Source: a virus. Taken from it: a DNA stretch of 64,000 nucleotides. A program made the translations under genes and the position numbers. The stretch spans positions 1-64,000 of IMG/VR virus record IMGVR_UViG_3300032893_000012; one strand, 5' to 3'. Below the pieces are notes generated by a model. It made no database searches. It was not told where the DNA came from and saw only the letters and a program-made list of their open reading frames with translations. Shown one piece after another: positions 1 to 7,560 of this stretch (within the stretch, counting starts at the first letter, position 1; the number at the start of each line of letters is the position of its first letter).

Positions 1-93
1 CATTACTTGTGTAATCACAGACGTGGCGACAATGTGATTCCCAGAGTCGAACCGAAGCACCCAGCGGAACCGCCGGAGAAGGTCGAATTTCCG

Positions 94-122
94 TTGCCAT
101 TCCCGTGGCCGAGATAGATACT
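94..122 (+). promoter_or_regulatory. Putative tmRNA promoter
   Basis: TTGCCA at 94-99 (5 of 6 to the sigma70 -35 consensus) and GATACT at 117-122 (4 of 6) are separated by 17 bases. The -10 ends 11 bases before the first base of the tmRNA acceptor stem, consistent with a short precursor trimmed by RNase P. Seen by eye only. Confidence 0.4.
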
Positions 123-133
123 TTTACCAACAC

Positions 134-487
134 GTGGCCGACCGGCTTCGACGTGGGAATGAAAGGATGGTCTGCGCGTCAGGAACGCCGCTCACTTCAC
201 GAGGGCAAACGTCAGTTGCGAACGACAACGCAATCGCTCCCGGCCGCATCGCGGCTTGAGCTGTTCACCGAGCAAGGAACTCGAGTAGCGCGGTGAGCAC
301 GAACCCACACGAGTCCGGACTTCGCTAGGTAGCTCGGAGCGAAGTCGGTATTAGAGCAGCGAAGAACGCTCGTCTCCCGCGCCGATGGGGCGAGCAACGG
401 CGCCGGTGACGTTCACCGGCTACGACGCGTGAACGAAGACTGTGCAGACATCTCGCGGACCGGGGTTCGATTCCCCGCGGCTACACC
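134..487 (+). ncRNA. ssrA: tmRNA (transfer-messenger RNA)
   Basis: This is a one-piece tmRNA that rescues stalled ribosomes by adding a degradation tag. The 5' acceptor arm GTGGCCG (134-140) pairs with CGGCTAC (478-484), with one G-U pair. The conserved CTTCGACG segment follows the 5' arm. The T arm is CGGGG-TTCGATT-CCCCG, close to the 3' end. The tag frame begins at the resume codon GCG (218-220) and reads ANDNAIAPGRIAA, ending at TGA 257-259; the ANDN start and the AA end are typical of bacterial tags. The 3' end reads ACC with CCA incomplete in the DNA, so the final A would be added after transcription. The length of about 354 nt is normal. It may be carried by the element or be the host ssrA gene, a common integration site, at the element's edge. 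Confidence 0.9.
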
Positions 488-502
488 GACCCTTCGGGGT
501 CG
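487..502 (+). terminator. UUCG-tetraloop hairpin after tmRNA
   Basis: A perfect 6-bp stem CGACCC/GGGTCG closes a TTCG tetraloop directly at the tmRNA 3' end. No T-run follows, so it is more likely a processing or stability element than a complete terminator. Confidence 0.5.
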
Positions 503-530
503 TGGTGGAGGGCATAGAAAGCCCCCAGAG

Positions 531-564
531 ACGGCTCGGTGATCCCGGGCCGTTTCGCTTTCTT
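531..564 (+). terminator. Rho-independent terminator candidate
   Basis: ACGGCTCGG pairs with CCGGGCCGT across a short loop with one G-U pair, and is followed by the T-rich stretch TTTCGCTTTCTT. It would end rightward transcription of the tmRNA before the leftward operon. The rest of 488-646 shows no gene that I can support. Confidence 0.6.
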
Positions 565-646
565 AGCGGAGGCTCTCAAGCTCCTCACACCACCTCCCCA
601 CCGTCTCCTCCTTCTGTGCCGTAAGCACGACAATTTGCCGCTGGCG

Positions 647-997
647 TTACGCACGACATAGCTCAGCGAGCTCGAGGCACCATCGCTCCACTGTCTCTTC
701 CGTTGTCTCGTTCTTCTTCGCCCGTAGCACAACGTGCGGCACTTCCCATTCGATGCACCACGCTCGCCACGTCCTCTGATCCGCAGAAGTAGGCGTATTA
801 ACACCTTTGAGCTCTACTTCAATGTGACGACCGCCGCGGGTGATCGCATAGAGATCGCATTGCCCTTTTATACCAGCCCGGACCAACCGATCTTCGATGC
901 GAACCTTGACGATATTTCGTCTGAATAAACGCACGTTCGGCAAGCGCTCGGGAGCGGCAAGGAGGAGAGCGGCCTGAAGGGTGGACTCGAGACTCAT
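647..997 (-). CDS. VRR-NUC domain nuclease
   Basis: A 116-residue stand-alone VRR-NUC protein, a small member of the PD-(D/E)XK nuclease fold that in phages acts on branched or flapped DNA. The diagnostic core lies at about residues 43-80: GQCDLYAI supplies the catalytic Asp, and HIEVELK supplies the E-x-K pair. It is followed by the conserved ADQRTW segment. The length suits a single-domain member. The start ATG overlaps the stop of the upstream gene by ATGA, so the two are translated together. It is the last gene of the leftward operon. Substrate and cleavage pattern are inferred from the family only. Confidence 0.8.
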   Translation of the reverse strand: MSLESTLQAALLLAAPERLPNVRLFRRNIVKVRIEDRLVRAGIKGQCDLYAITRGGRHIEVELKGVNTPTSADQRTWRAWCIEWEVPHVVLRAKKNETTEETVERWCLELAELCRA

Positions 998-1374
998 GCA
1001 GGGATCCTGACTGTAGGCACCATGGCCGCCAGAGCGCGCTCGACCATGTCGTTGGTGCCGCTCCTACCAGGGAAGGCAGCAACGAGCGTCGGCCGCCCCT
1101 CGTGCAGCATTTTGACGTTTCGGGCGAAGCCCGCCATACGGCGCCCGTAACCCCGCCACTGAGCGGGGAACGGGAGCGTCGGAACGCCGTGGTCACGCGC
1201 CCAATCGTCGGCGAGGGTGTCTGCGCCGGGCGCTGCGCCGTGGATGATGAGGGCCGGCCTCAGGAGGTACAGCACCTCGGAAACACGCCCACGGTCCGCG
1301 TAGAGCTGGCCCCCGCACACGAGAAGGCGGGAGGCGTCGACGGGGGCGGTGAGGGGCCAGGCGAACTCAGTCAA
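994..1374 (-). CDS. DUF2493 / SLOG-like protein
   Basis: A 126-residue protein with the DUF2493 (YspA-type, Rossmann-like SLOG) pattern: LLVCGG near the N terminus, IIHGAAPGADTLADDWA in the middle, then FPAQW, and a late AFPGRSGTNDMV glycine loop. SLOG proteins bind nucleotides or nucleic-acid-like ligands; the phage role is unknown. The start is TTG, overlapping no other gene. It overlaps the VRR-NUC gene by four bases. Confidence 0.8.
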   Translation of the reverse strand: MTEFAWPLTAPVDASRLLVCGGQLYADRGRVSEVLYLLRPALIIHGAAPGADTLADDWARDHGVPTLPFPAQWRGYGRRMAGFARNVKMLHEGRPTLVAAFPGRSGTNDMVERALAAMVPTVRIPA

Positions 1375-1400
1375 GCGAGCAACTCCGAAGCGAACGAGCG

Positions 1401-1520
1401 TTAGCGGTGTCGCGTCGGCCAGATCTGGGATTCGCCATTGGTCTTATTACCCAGCCGCACGGAGCCGACATATCGCCTTGTACATCCCGTACCCGTTGTG
1501 ACACCAACCACCTGGATCAT
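1401..1520 (-). CDS. Possible 39-residue ORF
   Basis: Fills the gap between the two neighbouring leftward genes. It starts with ATG but has no clear ribosome binding site and no recognisable motif. Listed only because the operon is otherwise gap-free. Confidence 0.25.
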   Translation of the reverse strand: MIQVVGVTTGTGCTRRYVGSVRLGNKTNGESQIWPTRHR

Positions 1521-1555
1521 GCGCCAACGCTCGCTCGCTTCGAAGTTGTTCTTCT

Positions 1556-1912
1556 TCAAAATGCCTCCCGAAGCCGACGAAACAGGTCGCGTATCCCCCA
1601 CCGCGGCCGATCTTCCGACTCGATGATTCTCAGCTCGTCTGTTTCTTTCACCCCTTGAGTCAGTAGTCCTTCGACACCGTGATGGACCGCGATGTCGAGC
1701 ATGCAGCGGTGATTGAATACACCGAGCGGAGGACAGTCGTAACACAGTGGCTTGTCACGAGCTCCGGCGAACTGTACGAACACCTGAGACTTCGGAACCG
1801 TTTCGACTATCACGAACGGGTGAAGGTCGCCATCTTTGGAGATGAGGCGACGAAGTGCTTCAGTGAGCGGCGCTTCCAGCTCGGAAAGTGTTGTTGTCAT
1901 TGCAGCTTTCAT
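1556..1912 (-). CDS. Hypothetical protein, about 118 aa
   Basis: The frame is open further upstream, but the ATG at 1912 overlaps the stop of the upstream gene as ATGA, which favours this start; an ATG at 1900 (MTTTLSELE) is an alternative. The protein starts with an amphipathic helix, then a beta-rich middle with PFVIVETV and FVQFAGA, then a C-terminal basic helix (RDLFRRLREAF). I do not recognise the family. It probably shares regulation with its operon neighbours. Confidence 0.6.
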   Translation of the reverse strand: MKAAMTTTLSELEAPLTEALRRLISKDGDLHPFVIVETVPKSQVFVQFAGARDKPLCYDCPPLGVFNHRCMLDIAVHHGVEGLLTQGVKETDELRIIESEDRPRWGIRDLFRRLREAF

Positions 1913-2130
1913 AGGTAGGGCCCAGAGCATCCAGGAAACGAGGACCCGTTCCCACATACGCATCGAGAGACGGTCTCTATTGTAGACGCTCCGCACGCTA
2001 GCCAGATGAACGGAAAAGAAGTGATCAATAGCACTCTCAGGTAACAGGAGAGTCCGCAAGAACAGAATGGAGCTCTATCGTGCCGACAGTTTTTGAGGGG
2101 TGCATCAACCCAAGAAATCAACTCTTTCAC
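1909..2130 (-). CDS. Small Cys-rich, possibly membrane protein
   Basis: A 73-residue ORF coupled at both ends: its ATG overlaps the upstream stop (ATGA) and its stop overlaps the next ATG in the same way. This is the main support that it is real. It has a hydrophobic stretch (YLRVLLITSFPFIWLACG) flanked by CSCGLSC and CVCGNG. Function unknown; a membrane or lipid-attached protein is possible. Confidence 0.5.
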   Translation of the reverse strand: MKELISWVDAPLKNCRHDRAPFCSCGLSCYLRVLLITSFPFIWLACGASTIETVSRCVCGNGSSFPGCSGPYL

Positions 2131-2480
2131 GAATGCCTCTTTACCAACTCGATGGCTTTTCGAGTAACTGCGTCGACCTTCGCAATTGCGTTTGACACGT
2201 CGGAGAGCTGTCGATCCTTCTCTGCGCAGAGAAGAAGAAAAAGTTCGTCGACCTTCTCGGCGGCAAGAACTCTTGTTGACCGATCCGTCGCTAGTAGATC
2301 GGTCGATTCTTCCTGGATATCTACTATGAGTTTCCAGCCGCTGTTGGTTCGTCTGAACGAAAGCGATTTTTGTGGTGCAAGCTCGACGCTCACAGAGACT
2401 CCGAAGTTGAGCGCAGTCAGCGCCCCCTCGAGCTGTTCAAAGCTCTCGTTGAGTCGATCTGTCTCTTCTCCTAGATCCAT
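2127..2480 (-). CDS. Hypothetical helical protein, 117 aa
   Basis: A charged N-terminal helix, a central beta region (SGWKLIVDIQEE) and a long C-terminal helix. No family recognised. It shares an ATGA overlap with the next gene and lies five bases after the one before it. The coding register and absence of competing frames support it. Confidence 0.7.
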   Translation of the reverse strand: MDLGEETDRLNESFEQLEGALTALNFGVSVSVELAPQKSLSFRRTNSGWKLIVDIQEESTDLLATDRSTRVLAAEKVDELFLLLCAEKDRQLSDVSNAIAKVDAVTRKAIELVKRHS

Positions 2481-2484
2481 TTTT

Positions 2485-2745
2485 TCACCTTATTCTACGC
2501 GGCGCTCTCCGACCAGGCTGACCCGGACGAGGTACCGGTACCTGCCAAACCGGTTTTCCAGCCTTCAGTTCGCCGTTTACGCTCCAAATCGAGATGCGAG
2601 CAGCGACCTTCTCCACCGCAAGAAGTCGCGCCTCTTCGTCGTTCTTGGCTGTCACGCTCACGCCGTAGATCGTGACATTGAGTTTCACGGGCACTGTGTA
2701 TTTCAAGGTTGCCTCAATTTTTCGATCGTGTAGTAAACTCACCAT
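2485..2745 (-). CDS. Hypothetical protein, 86 aa
   Basis: A beta-rich protein (YTVPVKLNVTIYGVSVTAK) followed by a helix and a basic, Pro/Arg-rich tail. The start at 2745 overlaps the upstream gene by 32 bases; no nearer start exists in frame. No family recognised. Confidence 0.6.
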   Translation of the reverse strand: MVSLLHDRKIEATLKYTVPVKLNVTIYGVSVTAKNDEEARLLAVEKVAARISIWSVNGELKAGKPVWQVPVPRPGQPGRRAPRRIR

Positions 2746-3019
2746 CGAAATTCATACTGTAGTGCATCGCCTCGTCGTCTGATCCCATTTCGGGGGGCGG
2801 AAGGCCATAGCTCTCCGCTAACCGGTCGATCCATTCACCGAAATCGCGTCGAGCTTTATCAGGAAGCCATACACCGTCCACTTTTACGATCGGAGTGTCG
2901 GCGACGATCTTCGCGCGCTTGATCGCCATCAGTCGGTGTTCATCTGACATAAAAATACCGGTACCCACGAATATAGCGTTCTTTGGATCATTAACATCTA
3001 TTTTCATTTTCGGTTCCAT
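2714..3019 (-). CDS. Hypothetical protein, about 100 aa
   Basis: Begins MEPKMKIDVND; the second Met is an equally good start. It contains an IFVGTGIFMSD segment and a Trp-containing acidic helix (RRDFGEWIDRLAESYG). No domain recognised. It belongs to the leftward operon by orientation and spacing. Confidence 0.65.
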   Translation of the reverse strand: MEPKMKIDVNDPKNAIFVGTGIFMSDEHRLMAIKRAKIVADTPIVKVDGVWLPDKARRDFGEWIDRLAESYGLPPPEMGSDDEAMHYSMNFDGEFTTRSKN

Positions 3020-3034
3020 TGTTCACTTTCTTGC

Positions 3035-3244
3035 TCATTTCGTCCCTACCCATCCACACATCTTGCACTGCCCCACCCGCGGCGGCCCCGTAACCAAAGC
3101 CAACGCCCGCGCAAAATCATCCCCAGTGAGCCGACAGCCGCAGCCTGGGCAGGTATTACGGACGCGGGTCTCAAGCGGGAGGGCCATGAAGATTTGGCGG
3201 TCGCGTTGGGCTTCGATGCCGGCTAGAGCATTGGTCGCCTTCAT
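3035..3244 (-). CDS. Small zinc-ribbon protein, 69 aa
   Basis: Two Cys pairs, CPGCGC near residue 32 and CKMCGW near residue 60, form a likely four-Cys zinc ribbon. It starts by ATGA overlap with the upstream zinc-ribbon gene. This is the first of three adjacent zinc-binding proteins (3035-3716). Such proteins often bind nucleic acid or RNA polymerase, but the target here is unknown. Confidence 0.7.
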   Translation of the reverse strand: MKATNALAGIEAQRDRQIFMALPLETRVRNTCPGCGCRLTGDDFARALALVTGPPRVGQCKMCGWVGTK

Positions 3245-3462
3245 TCTGGTTTTCCGGTCATCCTATGTCCGATACCAGCGCGTTTACGACTCCAGTCTTC
3301 CCAGTATCCGCACGCTGGTGTTTGCTCAGTATCGGTTCCGAGACTTGCTCCGTGACAGTAGTAGACTTGGTTAGAGCTACCAAAACAATCGCCGCCGCAA
3401 TTCGGGCAACGCCAACGCTTTCCGCCAAGTTTCGTTGGATCCCGTATCCAAGCGCTTCTCAT
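3241..3462 (-). CDS. Small zinc-ribbon protein, 73 aa
   Basis: The ATG at 3462 is chosen because it overlaps the upstream stop as ATGA; the longer open frame upstream is a shadow. RCPNCGGDCF and the pair YYCHG and ACGYW supply zinc ligands. Function unknown. It is tightly coupled to both neighbours. Confidence 0.65.
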   Translation of the reverse strand: MRSAWIRDPTKLGGKRWRCPNCGGDCFGSSNQVYYCHGASLGTDTEQTPACGYWEDWSRKRAGIGHRMTGKPE

Positions 3463-3716
3463 TTTTTTTCCTTGTGCGAGCAGTCCGGACAACACTTCTT
3501 CTGCTCGGGCCATAGGTGTGAGCAGTTGGGGGCGCCGCAGCCGGTGCAGGTATCTTTCTTGGCGGCTTCCCATGCACGGTTCGCCGCCCACGCGATTGCC
3601 TCGAGAACGGATCCGTCACGATGCGCGGTACGGTCGTAACTTCGCTTACACGACGTACACCAATGTCCGCCAGGAACTGGCCTACGGCAGATTGGGCAGT
3701 GATCTTTTTTAGTCAT
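3459..3716 (-). CDS. Double zinc-finger small protein, 85 aa
   Basis: Two Cys clusters: CPIC with WCTSC at the N terminus, and CTGCGAPNC with CCPDC at the C terminus, separated by an alanine-rich helix. The start MTKKDHC overlaps the end of the helicase gene by a few bases. Likely a nucleic-acid or protein adaptor, given its place directly after a helicase; this is inference. Confidence 0.65.
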   Translation of the reverse strand: MTKKDHCPICRRPVPGGHWCTSCKRSYDRTAHRDGSVLEAIAWAANRAWEAAKKDTCTGCGAPNCSHLWPEQKKCCPDCSHKEKK

Positions 3717-5340
3717 CCGGCTCCTCAATCTTCGCGAGCTCCTTCTTCATCTTCTCGATCTCCCTCTGCCTCTTCCGACTCGAATTCGCCTCGTAGTTCG
3801 TCTGCCACTCCGGATCACTAGCGAAGCTCGCCTTCACCGCCTCGCTCCAGTCCCACGGCGGCCATCCTCCGTACCGTTCCTTGTACCGCGCGCCGGCGAA
3901 GCCGGGCTTGTAGCCCTTCGCGCGAGCGACCCGGACCATCGTGTCGAAAAACATCCGGCGCATCGCCTCGGGGCTCGTGTCGAGCCCTTGGAGCCGCGCT
4001 GTGGTCTCGTCCGGAATGAGCCCTTCATCGTCCGGCGGGGGCGCCTCGGTGTTGCAGTACGGGCAGATGCGCCTGTACGCCTGGATGTAGGCGAAGCAGC
4101 CCTTGCAGATGCGAACCGCGATCTTTTTCTCGATTTGGCGAGCGCTGGTCGTGAGCTCCCAGAACAGATCCTCGTGAGGGAAACCGAGGCGCGGGATATT
4201 GTTCGCGTGATCCAGGAGCATCGGGACGAGGCTCGGGTGCGCGGTGCATCCACGACGGCAGCCGGGGTGCCAGGGTCTCAAAATTCTGCCAGCGGACTGC
4301 CGCCACAGAACCATTGACTGCGTCGGGCGCGCGTGCACGACGCACTTCGCGCTCGGTATGTCCACGCCTTTCAGGAGCACGCCCACCGAGGTGATCGCGT
4401 CAAGTTCACCAGTGTCGAGAGCCGCCATGATGCGTCGCCGTTCAGTCTCAGACGTTTTTCCGTCGAGGTGCGCGATGCGAACACCGTCGGCTTCGAACCT
4501 CGTACAGATGTCGAGCGAATGCTGAATTCCAACCGCGAAGATGAACGTCCGGCGGTACGGACCCTCAACCAAACTAGGGTTCTCTTTTGATCGTGGATAC
4601 TGGTTCGCGAGCTTCCGCCAATGCTCGAGGAGGCTCCCAACGAGCGAGGCGTCGCGCATCACGTCGCCTAGAGCGGCCTCGTCGTAGTCGCCGCCAATGG
4701 TTTTGATCTGAGATAGGTCGAGTTCCGCCGGACCGCTGTAGCAGAGAGGCGCGACGATGAATCCGAGTTTGATGAGCTCCTCGTACGTGGTAACGACCTC
4801 GAGACACTCGTAGAGATTTCCGAGTGGACGTCCGTCGAAACGGGTCGGGGTGGCAGTGAAGCCGAGGATAATGGCGTGCGGGTAAGCGTCGAAGACATGT
4901 TTCCGGTAGGAGTCGCTTGCGGATAGATGAGCTTCGTCGACAAGCAGGAGTCCAGCCGGCGGCTTGTCGCGACGGGCAAGAGTCTGGATAGAACACACTT
5001 GCACTGTGGCGTGCGGGTTTGTTCGCTCGTCGTTTCCGCGGATGACGCCGACATTTGTGATGCCGACGCGAGCCAGCTCCAAAACACACTGGTCGATCAA
5101 CTCGAGCGCGTCGCATACGAAGAGCACCGGTACAGACGACGTCCGGATGATGGCCGCGATCATCGTGCCCTTGCCGGCGCCGGTTGGGGCCACGAGCAGG
5201 ATGCGTCTCTTGCCTTCGCGCACGCGGTTGCGAAGGGTCTGGATAGCCTTCTGCTGATAGGGACGGAGCTTCGGCGGAGCGGACTCGAAGAGAGCAGCGC
5301 CTGTGCTGAAGAGGGGGAGGGTGGAGGAATCGTGTTTCAT
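3709..5340 (-). CDS. SF2 DNA helicase (XPB/type-III-restriction-like)
   Basis: A 543-residue superfamily 2 helicase, likely unwinding DNA for replication or recombination. In order it has: the Q-like LRPYQQKAI (about 25), Walker A APTGAGKGT (about 50), motif II LLLVDEAH (about 135), motif III GFTATPTRF (about 160), and motif VI QSAGRILRP (about 350). A C-terminal four-Cys zinc finger, CKGC with CPYC, follows at about 415-440, and the protein ends in a charged helix. The ATG at 5340 (MKHDSSTLP) is chosen because the 74 residues upstream look like a shadow frame and lack motifs. All core motifs are intact, so it should be active. Confidence 0.85.
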   Translation of the reverse strand: MKHDSSTLPLFSTGAALFESAPPKLRPYQQKAIQTLRNRVREGKRRILLVAPTGAGKGTMIAAIIRTSSVPVLFVCDALELIDQCVLELARVGITNVGVIRGNDERTNPHATVQVCSIQTLARRDKPPAGLLLVDEAHLSASDSYRKHVFDAYPHAIILGFTATPTRFDGRPLGNLYECLEVVTTYEELIKLGFIVAPLCYSGPAELDLSQIKTIGGDYDEAALGDVMRDASLVGSLLEHWRKLANQYPRSKENPSLVEGPYRRTFIFAVGIQHSLDICTRFEADGVRIAHLDGKTSETERRRIMAALDTGELDAITSVGVLLKGVDIPSAKCVVHARPTQSMVLWRQSAGRILRPWHPGCRRGCTAHPSLVPMLLDHANNIPRLGFPHEDLFWELTTSARQIEKKIAVRICKGCFAYIQAYRRICPYCNTEAPPPDDEGLIPDETTARLQGLDTSPEAMRRMFFDTMVRVARAKGYKPGFAGARYKERYGGWPPWDWSEAVKASFASDPEWQTNYEANSSRKRQREIEKMKKELAKIEEPDD

Positions 5341-5407
5341 GAATCGGGTCTCGTAAAGGTTCGACAATCGGCCGGTGCGGTCGCCTACCGTCGGCCGTCG
5401 AGCGGAG

Positions 5408-5653
5408 TCACTTCGGCACCTCCGTTTCCCCCCGCTCCACGCGGTTGGCGAGCGACTCAAGCTTGCGCCAGCTTCCCATTGCCTCAACGCTTGCCCACCG
5501 AATCGCCCGCGCCTGCATCTCGCGATCGACGTACGCCCGCTCTTCGGCGATACGACGAGCAAGCGCCTTCCGCAGTAGCTCTGGCGATAGAGTCCGCCAG
5601 CAGGCCCATTCGACGAATCGCTCCCATTCGGCGTCGAGCATTGCGCGCGTCAC
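5408..5653 (-). CDS. Hypothetical helical protein, 81 aa
   Basis: Starts at GTG 5653, overlapping the stop of the coiled-coil gene as GTGA. All-helical, with two Trp-rich stretches (WERFVEWACW, RWASVEAMGSW). Function unknown. A 67-base gap separates it from the helicase, with no clear terminator. Confidence 0.6.
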   Translation of the reverse strand: MTRAMLDAEWERFVEWACWRTLSPELLRKALARRIAEERAYVDREMQARAIRWASVEAMGSWRKLESLANRVERGETEVPK

Positions 5654-7560
5654 GTTTTCCCCTCCCGCTTGACGCCGTGCTCGGGGCAGTCCGGATCGAG
5701 GCACTCCCTCGGGAACGTCGCTTCGTCCCACGCCCGCTTCCATACGGCTTCCGGCGACTCCCGCCCGCGCAGGTCGGCGAGTTCGGATTCAGCCTCGATA
5801 CAGCGAGCCTTCTCGCGCTCAGCCCGCTCGTGGTGAGCCTCGCCATGCTCCCTCCAGTGGCGGACTCGTTCACGCTCGAGGCGCAACGCGGCGTCGAGTT
5901 GCCGGATGCGGGCGTTCCGGCGCTTGATGGCTGCGAGCAACGGTATCGCCGGGACCATGTCGCTCATGAGGAGCTTGTTGCATTCGTCGTCGGTGAACTC
6001 GTCGCCCGCTTCCGCCTCGCCCTCTTCGCCCTCCGGCTCGCGAATCCCTCGCACGCTGCCGACTCGCGAGAAGTCGATCGGCGCGCGGGCGGAGGGGTGG
6101 GGCTGTTCGATTGGGGGCGGGGCGGTGAGCGTAACGCCGGTCGATGCGGGCGACGCTTGTGCGATGTGCAGCTCACAGCTGCCGTCCTGATGACGCGACG
6201 GACGCCCACAGAAACACTGTGATCCGCTCGGTGCGTCCGTGACATTCGCGCCGATTTCGCTCGAAGTCTTCTCTTGCGGGAGGGTCGCGAGTGTGACGAG
6301 GAGACTCTCCGTCCGCCTTCGGATCGCGCTCGCGGTGGCGTTCCAGGATAGATCCATGTCCGGGTCGGCCTCCAGAAAGGAGATGACCGAGGCCAATTGC
6401 GCCCTCGCCGTCCGCTCGACGATGGTGGCGAGTTCGCCTTTCAGTTGCTTACGTTCCGCTTCCGCGAGCTTGGCGCGAAGAGCGTCCCGCTCCGAATGCC
6501 ATTCCGTCGTGTAAAGGTCTTGCATCTCCACGAACAGGTCGCGCCGCGCATCCGCGGAGAGCGCTGCTACAGCGTTCAAAGCAGGAGCCAGATTCGTTGT
6601 CGCGTCAGCTGGAAGCCCCGCATCGGGCGAGGCGTCGGGGGCGCGGAGGGCGGAATAAACGGCGCTCAGGTCGAGCACGCCATTCACCATGCCGGTGCCG
6701 TCGTCGGGAAACTTCGCGGCCAGTTGCCGCGTCGCCTCGACGACAGGACGATAGCGAGCCGCATCGGCGCGAGCCTCCTTCGCCATTGCCCACCTGTGGT
6801 TGCTCTCCTCTCTGGCTAGCGCGGCGTCCTTTTCCGCCCTCTCCGCACGCTGGTTGGCGGCGTCGCGCTCGGCCTTAGCGTCATTGCGCTGTTGTTCGGC
6901 AAGGTTCATGCGTCGCTCTGCCAAGTCTTTAGCGATATGTGCCTCATCGGTCGCGTCTTCCAGACGGTCGATCTGTTGGGATGCGGCATTGACAAAGTTT
7001 GCGTGGTCTTTGGCCGAGGCAGCGAGTTCAAGTTCCGCCGTTTCCTTTGCTGCGATTGCGGCGTCACGCTCTTCCTCCGCGGCAGCGAGCCTTTGGCGGA
7101 GGGAGTCGCGCTCGGCCATGAGCCTGCCGCGAGATAGCAAAATGTCCTCTCGAATCGGATGAAGCACTGTAATCAACGCGAATTTCTGCTCCGTCGTGAG
7201 CTTCGGGATTGCGGCGAGAAAGTCTTTCCACGGAACCTGCATCTGGTAGAGCCCTTCGCCGAACAGGACCACCGGCAACTCCTGCCCCGCTTCCTTCGCG
7301 GGCTCGGCCTGCGACGAAGCATCCCAGGAAGCTAATTCAGCCGCGACTCGCTGTTCCGGAGGCCCCTGCTCTTTGGACCAAGTACTCGGATGCCGACCGA
7401 GCAGACCGAGCCAGTATTGTGGCAACCCCTCGTCGAGAGAGATTAACGCATCACGGAGGTCTCCGCGCGCATTGGCCATCGCTATACCGCCATCTAGCGG
7501 TAGATCTAGTATTACGCGCGCAGCTTTAACGACAGCAGTGAACCGATCGAGTTTAGTCAT
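5650..7560 (-). CDS. Long coiled-coil protein, 636 aa
   Basis: After a globular N-terminal region (about 1-140) there is a long heptad-rich coiled coil (about 145-280), a second coiled region (about 350-380), and a Cys-containing linker (CFCGRPSRHQDGSC, about 440). A third charged helix then leads to a C-terminal CLDPDCPEHG zinc-like motif. No enzymatic motif is visible. A scaffold or DNA-bridging role (SMC- or RecF-hinge-like) is conceivable but unproven. It is coupled to both neighbours: its ATG overlaps the end of the SF1 helicase gene, and its stop overlaps the next GTG. Confidence 0.75.
   Translation of the reverse strand: MTKLDRFTAVVKAARVILDLPLDGGIAMANARGDLRDALISLDEGLPQYWLGLLGRHPSTWSKEQGPPEQRVAAELASWDASSQAEPAKEAGQELPVVLFGEGLYQMQVPWKDFLAAIPKLTTEQKFALITVLHPIREDILLSRGRLMAERDSLRQRLAAAEEERDAAIAAKETAELELAASAKDHANFVNAASQQIDRLEDATDEAHIAKDLAERRMNLAEQQRNDAKAERDAANQRAERAEKDAALAREESNHRWAMAKEARADAARYRPVVEATRQLAAKFPDDGTGMVNGVLDLSAVYSALRAPDASPDAGLPADATTNLAPALNAVAALSADARRDLFVEMQDLYTTEWHSERDALRAKLAEAERKQLKGELATIVERTARAQLASVISFLEADPDMDLSWNATASAIRRRTESLLVTLATLPQEKTSSEIGANVTDAPSGSQCFCGRPSRHQDGSCELHIAQASPASTGVTLTAPPPIEQPHPSARAPIDFSRVGSVRGIREPEGEEGEAEAGDEFTDDECNKLLMSDMVPAIPLLAAIKRRNARIRQLDAALRLERERVRHWREHGEAHHERAEREKARCIEAESELADLRGRESPEAVWKRAWDEATFPRECLDPDCPEHGVKREGKT

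Noticed and set aside
20-70. Possible tRNA on the minus strand (GGTTCGACTC-like T loop)
   Set aside because: The flanking bases do not pair into a T stem or acceptor stem.
4927-6222. 431-residue rightward ORF opposite the helicase and coiled-coil genes
   Set aside because: Covers the start region of the helicase and part of the coiled-coil gene on the other strand; no motif, low-complexity Arg/Ala/Pro composition.
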